From: Rugosimonospora acidiphila
Lineage (GTDB): Bacteria > Actinomycetota > Actinomycetes > Mycobacteriales > Micromonosporaceae
DNA: 64,000 nucleotides
Direction: 5' to 3'
Assembly: GCF_039543385.1 (NCBI RefSeq)
Contig: NZ_BAABJQ010000018.1
Coordinates: forward strand, 134,821 to 198,820
The position numbers were made by a program, and so were the translations under genes. The notes beneath the pieces are model-generated. The model did not search any database and was not told where the DNA came from. It worked only from the letters and a program-made list of their open reading frames with translations. Below, in pieces: positions 55,883-64,000 of this stretch (the first letter of the stretch is position 1; each line of letters opens with the position of its first letter).

Positions 55883-58855
55883 TCAGCGGTTGGACGCCGA
55901 CCGGTACTCGAAGTCACGCTCACCGTCGTGGTCGGCCTCCCAGCCGTCCCGGGTGAAGTCCCAGCCACCGGCTTCCTCGCGGCCCGGCCGGCCGCCCACG
56001 GCGAAGCCGCGGACCTCCTCGCCACGTCGAGAACCGCGGAAGTATCCGGTGGTGTGCGCCGCCATCTCGGCCGCGTTGCGCACGATGCGCAGCGAGCGCT
56101 CGGTGGCCGGTGGCAACGGCGAGCCGGGCACCAGGTTGGCCTGCGGCACCCGGCGGGGCAGGCCGACCTCGGTGTCCTCGCCCTGTACCGGCTGGGCGGC
56201 CCGCTGGGCCGCCTCCCAGCCCAGGTCCGCGGCGTTGGCCCAGTCCGGCCCGGTGTCTTCCGTCTCCAGGTGACCGACGAACCAGGCCGACCTGGCCTCC
56301 GCGAAGATCAGCAGGTCGCCGTCCAGCTCGGCGCCGACGGGCGGCGCGGAGGTGGGCTCGGCCGATCGCCGGCCACCCCGGCCACCGCGCGACTCCGCGT
56401 TCTCGACGAGGCGCAGCGGAGCGCCGTTGGGGGCGTCGCCGCCCGAATCGCGGTCACGATCACGGTTGAAGGCGGCCGCGGCGCCCAGCCGGCGCTCGCC
56501 ACCGAACGCGGCCGCCGCACCGAGGGTCCGCTCGGACCCGTTGCGCCCGTTGGCGCCAGGGTCGGCGGGAAGCCCATGTTCGGCAGACAGTCCTCGATCG
56601 GCAGACAGCCCTCGGTCGGTGGGCAGTCCTCGGTCGGCGGGCAGTCCTCGGTCGGTGGGCAATCCGCGGTCGGCGGCGTGTCCACGGTCGCCGGAGAGCC
56701 CACGCTCGCCGGCGAGGCGCTCGATGGCGCCCCGGTCGATCCGTTCGATCGCGCCGCGCTCGCCGCCGGTGCGCTCGGAGTCCGGGCGCTCGATCCCGGC
56801 CCGGTCCGAGTTGGCCAGGAACTCCCGGTCGCGCGTGCCCGACCGGTCGTCGCGCAGCGCGCGGTCCGCGAGCGGGGCGGGCTCGACCAGGCGCAGGGCC
56901 GGCGGCTCCGCCGGAAGGTCGCTGTCCTGCCACGGCGGCGTCACGCGCCCGTCGCGCTGACGCGGGATGGCGGGCTGACCCGGGCGCCGGTCGGACGTCG
57001 CCGTGGTCTCGCTGCCGCGTAGCTCCAGCACCGTCGGCGGCAACGTGGTCGCCGGGAACGAGGTCGGGTCGAGCGGGTTGTTCGCCGGCGTGCCTGCCGG
57101 CGGCACCGCTGGCAAACCGGTCCCGCTGGTGTTCAGCGGCCAGTCCGCCCGGGAGCCGGGCGGCCCGACCTCGGGGGCAGGCCGGGGCGCCGGCATCGAG
57201 GTGGACGGCGTGTCGGGCACGGGCGTCGGGGCCTGGTGGCCGCCACGCGGGTACCCGTACGCGCCGGACGGGTACGGGTCGGCCGGGCCGCGCGCGGGCG
57301 GCGCGTTGCGGATGGGCGCGTTGTGCGCGGGCGGGGCGTTGTGCGCGGGCGGGGCGTTGTGCGCGGGCGGCGCCGACGCCACCGGTGGCGTCGGGCCCGC
57401 GAACGGGGGCGCCGACAGCGGCACCGGCGGTGCGCTCATGGGCCGGCCCGTCGGCGGGTTCAACTGCTCCGGGGCGGCGTGCGCCGCGGGCGCCGGAGCG
57501 CCGTGGGAGGCGGCGGGTGCCTTGTGCGCCGCCGCGCGCGACGGCGCGGTGGGTGCCTGGGACGGTGCGCCCGGTGCCGGCGTCGCGTGCGAGCCGGCGG
57601 TGCGCGACGGCGCCAAGCCCGCGGTCCGCGACGGCGCCGAGGGCGCGGTGTATGACGGCGCGGTGTATGACGGCGCCGAGGGCGCGGTGTGTGACGGCGC
57701 CGGGGGCGCGGTGTGGGACGGCGCCGAGGGCGCGGCGTGGGCGGCGGGCGCATCCTCGCCGCGCGGGACGGCCGGGCGCGACCCGCTACCCACGCGCAGC
57801 GCGTCCACCGAGACCGGGTCGACCGAGACTGGGTCGACCGTGACCGGGGCGGGTGCCGGCGTGCGTGCCCGGCGAGGCCCTGGCACCCTCGGCAACTCGG
57901 AGCTGCTCTCCCGCACCGCGCGCAGCGGCGAGGGCGTCGAGCTGAGGCGGGGCCTCAAGCCGGCGGGCGTGCCGGTCAGCGGGGCGGCCTTCTCGGTGAG
58001 CAGACCGACCAGGGCCGCGATGCCCGCATCGCAGGCGCGCACCGCGGCGACGGACTGCTGGATGGTCTCGGCCACGGCGGTGGTCAGCGACTTGCCGATG
58101 CCGGCCCGGCGGGGAGTCTCGGCGACCGCGACCCGCAGGGCGGTGATCGCCTCGCCGATCGAGGCCTCGTCGGCGAGGCCGGTGCCGGACAACTCGGCGG
58201 CGACCGCCGCGTCCCGGCCCTGGTTGGCCGTGCCGGCCCCGAGCAGCCCCGGCTCCGGCAGTGCGTCCAGGATCGCCAGCGGCACGGACTCGGCCGGGTC
58301 GGGGTACGCGCGCAGGGCCGCCGGGTACAGCTCGCGGAGCACCTCGCGCAGCGCCACCGCGGCGCCCTGCCGGCCGGAGGCCAGCGCGGCGTGGGCGGAC
58401 AGCACCGGCTTGAGCGCGATGAGCTCGCGGGGGGCCGACACCGTGCCGGCGACCAGCGCGCCCGCCTGCAGGGCGCGGGCCAGCCCGACCGCCCGGCGCT
58501 CGCTGATCGGCGCCTCGATCTCTTCGGTGGAGTCGTCGTCGCCGAAGCGGTTCGCGTAGTCGTCCAGCGACTCCTCGTCGGAGATCGCCAGCGGGCGACC
58601 CGCCGCGGCCAGGAGCAGGGTCACCTGGTGCTCGTCGCTATCGGCGGCCACGGCCAGTCCGGCGGTGCCACCCGACCGCTCGGCGAGGAGTGCGCAGAGC
58701 TCCGCGTAGCCCGACGGATCATCGCGGACGTCGCAGACGTCGAGCAGGCGACCCGCGTCGTCAACCACAGCAACGGTCAACAGCGCGTTAGTCGTACCCT
58801 GCGTCGCCGCCGGCGGTGTCGAAGCAAGACCGCAATACACCCGCACGAGCGCCAC
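55883..58855 (-). CDS. IS110-transposase-like N-terminus fused to Pro-rich region and conservon-type C-terminal module
   Basis: 990 residues. N-terminal 1-270 resembles IS110 transposases: LLTVAVVDDAGRLLDVCDVR, GTAGLAVAADSDEHQVTLLL, then helical LREVLRELYPAALRAYPDP and DAGIAALVGLLTEK. The expected D-E-D-D catalytic set is not clearly complete. Residues 280-845 are low-complexity (PAHNAP, SHTAPSAP, DRGLPTDRGLS repeats). Residues 848-940 (IFAEARSAWF, DWANAADLGWEAAQ, GLPRRVPQANLVPG) match the end of CvnA. No terminal inverted repeats flank it, so it is a domesticated gene, not a mobile element. GTG 58855 follows GGAGGAGG. Function unknown. Confidence 0.8.
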   Translation of the reverse strand: MALVRVYCGLASTPPAATQGTTNALLTVAVVDDAGRLLDVCDVRDDPSGYAELCALLAERSGGTAGLAVAADSDEHQVTLLLAAAGRPLAISDEESLDDYANRFGDDDSTEEIEAPISERRAVGLARALQAGALVAGTVSAPRELIALKPVLSAHAALASGRQGAAVALREVLRELYPAALRAYPDPAESVPLAILDALPEPGLLGAGTANQGRDAAVAAELSGTGLADEASIGEAITALRVAVAETPRRAGIGKSLTTAVAETIQQSVAAVRACDAGIAALVGLLTEKAAPLTGTPAGLRPRLSSTPSPLRAVRESSSELPRVPGPRRARTPAPAPVTVDPVSVDPVSVDALRVGSGSRPAVPRGEDAPAAHAAPSAPSHTAPPAPSHTAPSAPSYTAPSYTAPSAPSRTAGLAPSRTAGSHATPAPGAPSQAPTAPSRAAAHKAPAASHGAPAPAAHAAPEQLNPPTGRPMSAPPVPLSAPPFAGPTPPVASAPPAHNAPPAHNAPPAHNAPIRNAPPARGPADPYPSGAYGYPRGGHQAPTPVPDTPSTSMPAPRPAPEVGPPGSRADWPLNTSGTGLPAVPPAGTPANNPLDPTSFPATTLPPTVLELRGSETTATSDRRPGQPAIPRQRDGRVTPPWQDSDLPAEPPALRLVEPAPLADRALRDDRSGTRDREFLANSDRAGIERPDSERTGGERGAIERIDRGAIERLAGERGLSGDRGHAADRGLPTDRGLPADRGLPTDRGLSADRGLSAEHGLPADPGANGRNGSERTLGAAAAFGGERRLGAAAAFNRDRDRDSGGDAPNGAPLRLVENAESRGGRGGRRSAEPTSAPPVGAELDGDLLIFAEARSAWFVGHLETEDTGPDWANAADLGWEAAQRAAQPVQGEDTEVGLPRRVPQANLVPGSPLPPATERSLRIVRNAAEMAAHTTGYFRGSRRGEEVRGFAVGGRPGREEAGGWDFTRDGWEADHDGERDFEYRSASNR
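57318..57371. repeat. 18-bp minisatellite inside the 990-aa gene (three units)
   Basis: GCGTTGTGCGCGGGCGGG at 57318, 57336 and 57354 (last base differs), encoding PPAHNA on the minus strand. A second 18-bp array (GTCCTCGGTCGGCGGGCA type, encoding DRGLPA/T) lies at about 56571-56675. Confidence 0.88.
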
Positions 58856-58913
58856 GGCGTCGTCCTCCTCCCGGACTGGTCGTGTTGCCAGACTGATGCT
58901 CCCTGGTCGGGGG

Positions 58914-59870
58914 TCAGTCGCGCCAGTCCACGACGCTAGAGATCTTGCCGATTATCGTTCGCCAGCCGAGCGGTGCGGCTTCTATCCCGATTTTCTTCAT
59001 CTTCCGTCGGGCGAGGAAACCACCGAGCCCGCCGCTCGTCGTCGCACGTAGAGCCTCGTCCAGGTCGTCGAGTGGCGAGCCCGGCGCCAGCGCCGAGATG
59101 ACCGGATCGATGCGCAGGGCGTAACCGAGGTCACGGGCGAGCTCGCCGGCCTGGATGATGAGATCGGGGTCCCAGGCGTCCCGGCCGCCGCGCAGGTTCT
59201 TGACGACCAGATCCAGCTCGTACGAGTCCTCGGGCAGCACCACCACGTCCTCGGCGGTGATCGCGCCGGCCAGCTCGGACCAGGTGTCCAGCTGGCTCAT
59301 GTCGTGCTCCTCGTCGGAGCGGATGAAGTCGACCAGTCCCTCGGGCGTCTGGAAGAGGAGCACCTGGCCCTGGTGGCCGAGGAACACCGGCACCTCGTCG
59401 GGCCCCTTGGCCTCCTCGACGGGCTCCTCCTCGGCCTCTTCCTCGTCCGCCTCGTCCGCCTCGTCGGTCTCGTCCGCCTCGTCGTCGAGCTTGTCCTCGG
59501 CCTCGTCGTCCCGGTCGAGGTCGTCGTTCTCCTCGTCCTCGTCGGGTTCGTCGCCGTCCTCGTCTTCGTCGAGCTCGTCCTTGGGCTGGTCCGCCTCGGG
59601 CACGTCGTCGAACGCGTCGCCGAAGTCGAACTCTTCCTCCTGCTCGGCGGTTGCGTAGCGCCGGTCGGGGAAGGAGTCGGCCTCGCGCCCGGACACGTCG
59701 GTCGGGGTGACCTCCGCGGTCGGGCGGTAGGCACGCAGCGTGTACCCGACGCCCTTGGGCAAGGCGATCTCTACCGGGTCGATGCGCACGTCGGACCACA
59801 GCTGTGGTCGTTCGACCTCGCGCTCATCCTCAAGATCCGCCTGCTTTGCGGCGTCACGCTGGGCGGCCAC
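58914..59870 (-). CDS. Acidic protein of unknown function (318 aa)
   Basis: Not assigned. GTG 59870 has GGAGG 5 nt upstream; an upstream GTG at 59909 lacks a site. N-terminal RPQLWSDVRIDPVEIALPKG then GYTLRAYRP is followed by about 80 residues of nearly pure Asp/Glu (residues about 95-155, e.g. DELDEDEDGDEPDEDEENDD). The C-terminal half (VPVFLGHQGQVLLFQTPEGL..., LGGFLARRKMKKIGIEA) is a folded domain. Same strand as the 990-aa gene, 58 bp upstream of it, so possibly co-transcribed. Confidence 0.8.
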   Translation of the reverse strand: MAAQRDAAKQADLEDEREVERPQLWSDVRIDPVEIALPKGVGYTLRAYRPTAEVTPTDVSGREADSFPDRRYATAEQEEEFDFGDAFDDVPEADQPKDELDEDEDGDEPDEDEENDDLDRDDEAEDKLDDEADETDEADEADEEEAEEEPVEEAKGPDEVPVFLGHQGQVLLFQTPEGLVDFIRSDEEHDMSQLDTWSELAGAITAEDVVVLPEDSYELDLVVKNLRGGRDAWDPDLIIQAGELARDLGYALRIDPVISALAPGSPLDDLDEALRATTSGGLGGFLARRKMKKIGIEAAPLGWRTIIGKISSVVDWRD

Positions 59871-59982
59871 GGCGACCTCCGTCGTCAAGATTTGGGTGAA
59901 TCCGACCACACCCTAGCGGCTCAGGCTCAGAGCCTGATGCCCGGTCCACAAGGTCCACGGTACGCGCCGACGGCCGGCCGCC

Positions 59983-60870
59983 TCAGATGCCCTTCGGGTG
60001 CCAGACGGTCTTGGTCTCCAGGAACTGAATCATCCTCGCCGTCCCCGGATCGGCGCGCCAGTCGACCGGGCCGGCCGGCGGCCGGACCACCCGCTTGAGG
60101 TTGTCGGCGGCGGCCCGCTCCAGGTCGGCGGCGAGCCCGGGCTCGGCGACCCCGGTCAGGTCGAGCGCGTTGACGTCCATGTGTGAGGCAAGCCAGGGCG
60201 CGGTCTCGGCGACCCGGCCGGTGAGCAGGTTCACCACGCCGCCGGGCAGGTCGGAGGTGGCCAGCACCTCGGCCAGCGTGATCGCCGGCAGCGGGCCAGA
60301 CTCGGCCGCCAGCACCACCGCGGTGTTACCCGTGACGATGATCGGTGCCAGCACGCCGACCAGGCCGAGCAGCGAGGAGTCCTGCGGCGCCACCGCGCCG
60401 ACCACCCCGGTCGGCTCGGGCGAGGACAGGTTGAAGAAGGGGCCGGCGACCGGGTTGGCGTTCCCGTACACCTGGGCGATCTTGTCGGCCCAGCCGGCGT
60501 ACCACACCCAGAGATCGATCGCCGCGTCCACGGTGAGCTGCGCGTCGCCGCCCTCGGACGCCGCCACCTCGTCGATGAACTGCGCCCGCCGGCCCTCCAG
60601 CATCTCCGCCACGCGGTACAGGATCTGGCCCCGGTTGTACGCGGTGGCCCCGGACCACTTGCCGAAGGCGCCACGCGCCGACGACACGGCGTCCCGGACG
60701 TCCTTGCGCGAGGCGAGGGCAGCGTTCGCCAGGAATTCACCTCCGGTCGACGTCACGGCGTAGGACCTCCCGGACTCGCTGCGCGGGAAGGCCCCGCCGA
60801 TGAACAGCTTGTACGTCTTGCGCACCGCGAGCCGGCTCGACCGGCCGGCGGAGGTGGACTCAGTGGGCAA
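59983..60870 (-). CDS. Truncated aldehyde-dehydrogenase-like protein lacking the catalytic half
   Basis: 295 residues, whereas ALDHs have 470-500. The N-terminal cofactor half is recognisable (KLFIGGAFPRSESGRSYAV, GAVAPQDSSLLGLVGVLAPI) but PWNFP became PQDSS, the cofactor-contacting KPxE became AAESG, FTGST became LTGVA, and the LELGGK Glu and the catalytic Cys segment are missing. Start TTG 60870 has GGAGG 6 nt upstream and lies inside the end of the full ALDH gene (11-nt overlap). Perhaps a non-catalytic partner of that enzyme (inference). Confidence 0.82.
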   Translation of the reverse strand: MPTESTSAGRSSRLAVRKTYKLFIGGAFPRSESGRSYAVTSTGGEFLANAALASRKDVRDAVSSARGAFGKWSGATAYNRGQILYRVAEMLEGRRAQFIDEVAASEGGDAQLTVDAAIDLWVWYAGWADKIAQVYGNANPVAGPFFNLSSPEPTGVVGAVAPQDSSLLGLVGVLAPIIVTGNTAVVLAAESGPLPAITLAEVLATSDLPGGVVNLLTGRVAETAPWLASHMDVNALDLTGVAEPGLAADLERAAADNLKRVVRPPAGPVDWRADPGTARMIQFLETKTVWHPKGI

Positions 60871-62293
60871 GGTAGGCCTCCAGCCCGTGCCGGCCGCCCT
60901 CGCGGCCATACCCCGATTCCTTGTACCCGCCGAACGGCGAGGTCGGGTCGAACTTGTTGAACGTGTTCGCCCACACCACGCCGGCCCGCAGCCGGTCCGC
61001 GACGGCCAGGATGCGAGATCCCTTCTCGGTCCAGATCCCGGCGGACAGCCCGTACGGCGTGTTGTTCGCCTTTTCCACGGCCTCGGCCGGGGTGCGGAAG
61101 GTCAGCACCGACAGGACCGGGCCGAAGATCTCCTCCCGGGCGATCCGGTGGGCCTGGGAGACCCCGGTGAAGATGGTCGGCGCGAACCAGAAGCCGCGCT
61201 CGGGCAGCTCGCACGGCGGCGCCCAGCGCGCGGCGCCCTCCTGCTCGCCGATTTCGGACAGCGAGCGGATCTTCTCCAGCTGGGCCGCCGAGTTGATGGC
61301 GCCCACGTCGGTGTTCTTGTCCAGCGGGTCGCCCACCCGCAGCCGGGCCATCCGCCGCTTGAGCGAGTCGAGCAGCTCCTCGGCGACCGACTCCTGTACC
61401 AGCAGGCGGGAGCCGGCGCAGCAGACGTGGCCCTGGTTGAAGAAGATGCCGTTGACGATGCCCTCGACGGCCTGGTCGATCGGCGCGTCGTCGAACACGA
61501 TGTTGGCCGCCTTGCCGCCCAACTCCAGCGTCAACCGCTTGCGGGTGCCGGCCAGCGTCTTCGCGATCGCCCGGCCGACCTCGGTCGACCCGGTGAAGGC
61601 CACCTTGTCGACGCCGTCGTGCCCGACCAGCAGCCGGCCGGTCTCACCGGCGCCGGTGATGATGTTGACCACGCCGGGCGGAAGATCGGCCTGCTGGCAG
61701 ATCTCGGCGAACAGCAGCGCGGTCAGCGGGGTGGTCTCGGCCGGCTTGAGTACCACCGTGTTGCCCGCGGCCAGCGCCGGAGCGATCTTCCAGGCCAGCA
61801 TGAGCAGCGGGAAGTTCCACGGAATGACCTGGCCCGCGACGCCGATCGGGCGCGGGTCCGGACCGAGCCCGGCATGGGCCAGCTTGTCCGCCCAGCCGGC
61901 GTAGTAGAAGAAGTGCGCGGCAACCAGCGGCACGTCCACGTCGCGGGACTCGCGGATCGGCTTGCCGTTGTCGATGGACTCCAGCACGGCCAGCTCGCGC
62001 GCCCGCTCCTGGATGATCCGGGCTATCCGGAACAGGTACTTGGCCCGCTCCCGGCCGGGCAGGTCGCGCCAGACCGCCTCGTACGCGGCCCGGGCGGCGG
62101 CCACCGCCGTATCCACATCGGACGGTCCGGCCGTGGCGATCTCGGCCAGCACCTCTTCGTTCGCCGGGTTGACCGTCTTGAACCGCTCGCCGTCCTTGGG
62201 ATCGACGAATTCACCGTTGATGAACAGCCCGTAGGACGGGCGGATGTTCACGACGGATGGCGACTCCGGCGCGGGGGCGTATTCGAAGGGCAT
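60860..62293 (-). CDS. Aldehyde dehydrogenase (NAD(P)-dependent)
   Basis: 477 residues, complete: VIPWNFPLLMLAWKIAPALA, NTVVLKPAETTPL, VAFTGSTEVGRAI, general-base Glu in LTLELGGKAANIV, catalytic Cys in GHVCCAGSR, EEIFGPVLSV and PFGGYKESGYGRE. Lying directly downstream of deoC (7-bp gap), it may oxidise the acetaldehyde released from deoxyribose-5-phosphate (inference). Confidence 0.94.
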   Translation of the reverse strand: MPFEYAPAPESPSVVNIRPSYGLFINGEFVDPKDGERFKTVNPANEEVLAEIATAGPSDVDTAVAAARAAYEAVWRDLPGRERAKYLFRIARIIQERARELAVLESIDNGKPIRESRDVDVPLVAAHFFYYAGWADKLAHAGLGPDPRPIGVAGQVIPWNFPLLMLAWKIAPALAAGNTVVLKPAETTPLTALLFAEICQQADLPPGVVNIITGAGETGRLLVGHDGVDKVAFTGSTEVGRAIAKTLAGTRKRLTLELGGKAANIVFDDAPIDQAVEGIVNGIFFNQGHVCCAGSRLLVQESVAEELLDSLKRRMARLRVGDPLDKNTDVGAINSAAQLEKIRSLSEIGEQEGAARWAPPCELPERGFWFAPTIFTGVSQAHRIAREEIFGPVLSVLTFRTPAEAVEKANNTPYGLSAGIWTEKGSRILAVADRLRAGVVWANTFNKFDPTSPFGGYKESGYGREGGRHGLEAYLAH

Positions 62294-62300
62294 GGTGTCC

Positions 62301-63290
62301 TCAGTCCAGGGTGAAGTAGTCGGGGCCCTCGTACCGGCCGGTCTTCAGCTTGGTGCGCTGCATGAGCAGATCGTTGAGCAGGCTGGAGGCGCCCGACCGG
62401 AACCAGTCCGGGTGCAGCCAGTCCTCGCCGGCGGTCTCGTTGACCAGCACCAGGTACTTGATGGCGTCCTTGCTGGTGCGAATGCCGCCGGCCGGCTTGA
62501 CCCCGACCTGCCGCCCGGTCGCGGCCCGGAAGTCGCGCACCGCCTCCAGCATGACCAGCGTGACCGGCAGGGTCGCGGCGGGCGCCACCTTGCCGGTCGA
62601 GGTCTTGATGAAGTCGGCGCCGGCCAGCATGGCCAGCCAGGACGCGCGGCGGACGTTGTCGTACGTGGCCAGCTCGCCGGTCTCCAGGATCACCTTGAGG
62701 TGCGCCCGCGCGCCCGTGCCGGCCTCGTCGATGGCCTGCCGCACCGCGGCGATCTCCTCGAAGACCTCGAGGTACCGGCCGGACAGGAACGCGCCCCGGT
62801 TGATCACCATGTCGATCTCGTCGGCGCCGTCGGCCAACGCCGCCCGGGTGTCCTCGAGCCTGACCGGCAGCGGTGCCTGGCCGGACGGGAACGCGGTCGC
62901 CACGCTGGCCAGGTGCACGCCGGAGCCGGCCAGCACCGGCGCGGCGACCGCGACCATCGCCGGGTAGACGCAGACCGCGGCGACCCTGGGGCAGGACGGG
63001 TCGGTGGGATCGGGGCGCAGCGCCTTGGCGCACAGCGCGCGAACCTTGCCCGGGGTGTCCGCGCCCTCCAGGGTGGTCAGGTCGATCATCCCGATCGCCT
63101 GGTCGATCGCCCACGCCTTGGCGGAAGTCTTGATCGAGCGGGTGCTCAGCATCGCCGCGCGCCCCTGCGCGCCGACCTCGTCGACGCCGGGCAGGCCATG
63201 CAGAAAGGTGCGCAGGGCCGCCTCGGACCGCGCCACGCCGGAGAGGTCCGAGGTGCCCGGTCCGCCATGCCGCGTTGCCGTTGCCGTCAT
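62301..63290 (-). CDS. deoC: Deoxyribose-phosphate aldolase
   Basis: 329 residues. Schiff-base Lys in DFIKTSTGKVAPAAT, preceded by HLKVILETGEL and followed by GVKPAGGIRTSKDA; VCVYPAM and EIDMVINRGAFL occur earlier. Splits deoxyribose-5-P to glyceraldehyde-3-P and acetaldehyde. ATG 63290 is apparently leaderless. It has a long N-terminus for the family (about 60 residues before the core). Confidence 0.95.
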   Translation of the reverse strand: MTATATRHGGPGTSDLSGVARSEAALRTFLHGLPGVDEVGAQGRAAMLSTRSIKTSAKAWAIDQAIGMIDLTTLEGADTPGKVRALCAKALRPDPTDPSCPRVAAVCVYPAMVAVAAPVLAGSGVHLASVATAFPSGQAPLPVRLEDTRAALADGADEIDMVINRGAFLSGRYLEVFEEIAAVRQAIDEAGTGARAHLKVILETGELATYDNVRRASWLAMLAGADFIKTSTGKVAPAATLPVTLVMLEAVRDFRAATGRQVGVKPAGGIRTSKDAIKYLVLVNETAGEDWLHPDWFRSGASSLLNDLLMQRTKLKTGRYEGPDYFTLD

Positions 63291-63296
63291 GCCACA

Positions 63297-63335
63297 ACAG
63301 TACGCGGACCTGCTGACACTGATCATGGCTACCAT
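63297..63335. promoter_or_regulatory. Back-to-back leaderless promoters of deoC and upp
   Basis: TACTGT (minus strand, 63302 to 63297) ends 6 nt before the deoC ATG; TACCAT (63330-63335) ends 6 nt before the upp GTG. The two starts are only 51 bp apart, so polymerase sites must overlap. A TGATCA dyad (63320-63325) lies in the middle. Confidence 0.5.
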
Positions 63336-63341
63336 GTCGGC

Positions 63342-63977
63342 GTGGACGTACAGGTAGTCGATCACCCGCTGGCAGCTACCCGGCTGACCGCGATGCGGGA
63401 CGCGCGCACCGATTCAGGTGCATTCCGGGCCGCTCTGCGCGAGCTGTCCACCATGCTGGTTTACGAGGCGACCCGCCCGCTGCCGGTGCAGCGGTACCCG
63501 GTGCACACGCCGGTGAACGAGGCACAGGGCATCCGGCTGGCCAACCCCCCGCTGCTGGTACCGGTGCTGCGCGCCGGGCTCGGGATGGCGGAGGCGGCGT
63601 TGGCGCTGCTGCCCGAGTCCTCGATGGGCTTCGTCGGCCTGGCCCGGGACGAGGAGACGTTCGCCCCGCGCGCCTATCTCGAGTCGCTGCCGGCCGACCT
63701 GTCGGGCCTGCCCGTCCTGGTCCTGGACCCGATGGTGGCCACCGGCGGATCGCTGCTGCACTGCTGCCAGTTGCTGGCCGACCGGGGCTGCGTCGACATC
63801 ACCGTGATCTGCGTGCTCGCCGCGCCCGAGGGTGTCGAGCGGCTGGCCTCCTCGGACCTACCACTGCGGCTGGTCACCGCCTCGATCGACGAGCGCCTGA
63901 ACGAGAAGATGTTCATCGTGCCCGGCCTCGGCGACGCCGGCGACCGCCAGTTCGGCGGGATGCCGAGATTCAGCTGA
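63342..63977 (+). CDS. upp: Uracil phosphoribosyltransferase
   Basis: 211 residues. VDHPLAATRLTAMRDARTDS at the N-terminus, RLANPPLLVPVLRAGLGMAE, and the PRPP loop LVLDPMVATGGSL; IVPGLGDAGDRQFGGMP is the C-terminal uracil-binding hood. Makes UMP from uracil and PRPP. GTG 63342 chosen because of the TACCAT element 6 nt upstream and the family N-terminus. Confidence 0.95.
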   Translation: MDVQVVDHPLAATRLTAMRDARTDSGAFRAALRELSTMLVYEATRPLPVQRYPVHTPVNEAQGIRLANPPLLVPVLRAGLGMAEAALALLPESSMGFVGLARDEETFAPRAYLESLPADLSGLPVLVLDPMVATGGSLLHCCQLLADRGCVDITVICVLAAPEGVERLASSDLPLRLVTASIDERLNEKMFIVPGLGDAGDRQFGGMPRFS

Positions 63978-64000
63978 CCGCGCGCCCGGTCCGGCGGTCC

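Noticed and set aside
55883..58855. Active IS110 insertion sequence
   Set aside because: No second copy, no recombination core, no target features at the ends, and two-thirds of the protein is unrelated to transposase.

Overview
The window is a stretch of high-GC actinobacterial chromosome. Supporting signs are pervasive G/C third positions, many GTG starts, leaderless genes, a complete conservon (CvnA-B-C-D), an actinobacterial-type PMT mannosyltransferase and a DivIVA-domain protein. Gene content and order are most like Micromonosporaceae (Micromonospora/Actinoplanes type), but that family-level placement is an inference. No prophage, rRNA operon, CRISPR array or intact insertion sequence was seen. 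One tRNA gene, tRNA-Gln(TTG), is present.

Layout. (1) 1-2.5 kb: partial rsmI divergent from pmt, the usual actinobacterial pair. (2) 2.5-6.2 kb: an accessory block with a second PRPP synthetase, a DivIVA-domain protein, a SAM methyltransferase coupled to a 67-aa leader-like peptide, a small CxCG protein and a GntR regulator, with 15-bp iterons and a GntR-type palindrome. (3) 6.2-12.6 kb: tatD, a MazEF-like toxin-antitoxin pair, rsmA/ksgA carrying a repeat insertion, ispE, an ABC-F ATPase and a DUF4383 membrane protein. (4) 12.8-14.7 kb: acyl-CoA desaturase plus TetR, then tRNA-Gln. (5) 14.9-19.1 kb: glmU, prs, rplY and pth, a conserved actinobacterial block. (6) 19.2-22.3 kb: cysQ-cysD-cysN for sulfate activation. 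(7) 22.3-26.3 kb: a tightly overlapping deoR-galT-galE-galK Leloir operon. (8) 26.5-34.5 kb: CorC-like CBS protein, an ECF sigma factor with a propeller-type membrane anti-sigma candidate, trpS, a 2H phosphoesterase, YihY and a GH13 glucosidase. (9) 34.9-43.7 kb: a nucleoside uptake and salvage operon (BmpA lipoprotein, ABC ATPase, two permeases, cytidine deaminase, thymidine phosphorylase, cupin, DUF4272). (10) 43.7-48.8 kb: MMPL transporter, RlmA-type rRNA methyltransferase, adenosine deaminase and a P-loop uridine-kinase-like protein. (11) 49.0-54.4 kb: the cvnABCD conservon. (12) 54.5-59.9 kb, opposite strand: a Tat lipoprotein binding protein, a 990-aa IS110-transposase-like protein and an acidic protein. 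(13) 60-64 kb: two aldehyde dehydrogenases (one lacking its catalytic half), deoC, and divergent upp.

How it works together. Genes for nucleoside import, deamination, phosphorolysis, deoxyribose-phosphate cleavage (deoC plus aldehyde dehydrogenase), base salvage (upp) and PRPP supply (two prs paralogues) are all within the window, so pyrimidine/purine salvage is its main metabolic theme. Signalling genes form a second theme: the conservon and the neighbouring 990-aa protein end in the same C-terminal module.

Most notable: (a) that shared C-terminal module between CvnA and a domesticated IS110-like protein; (b) an ABC ATPase that appears to start at CTG; (c) in-frame 15/18/30-bp minisatellites inside several proteins, including one inside the catalytic domain of KsgA; (d) at least ten genes with a TANNNT-like -10 element only 6-8 nt before the start codon, implying leaderless mRNAs.
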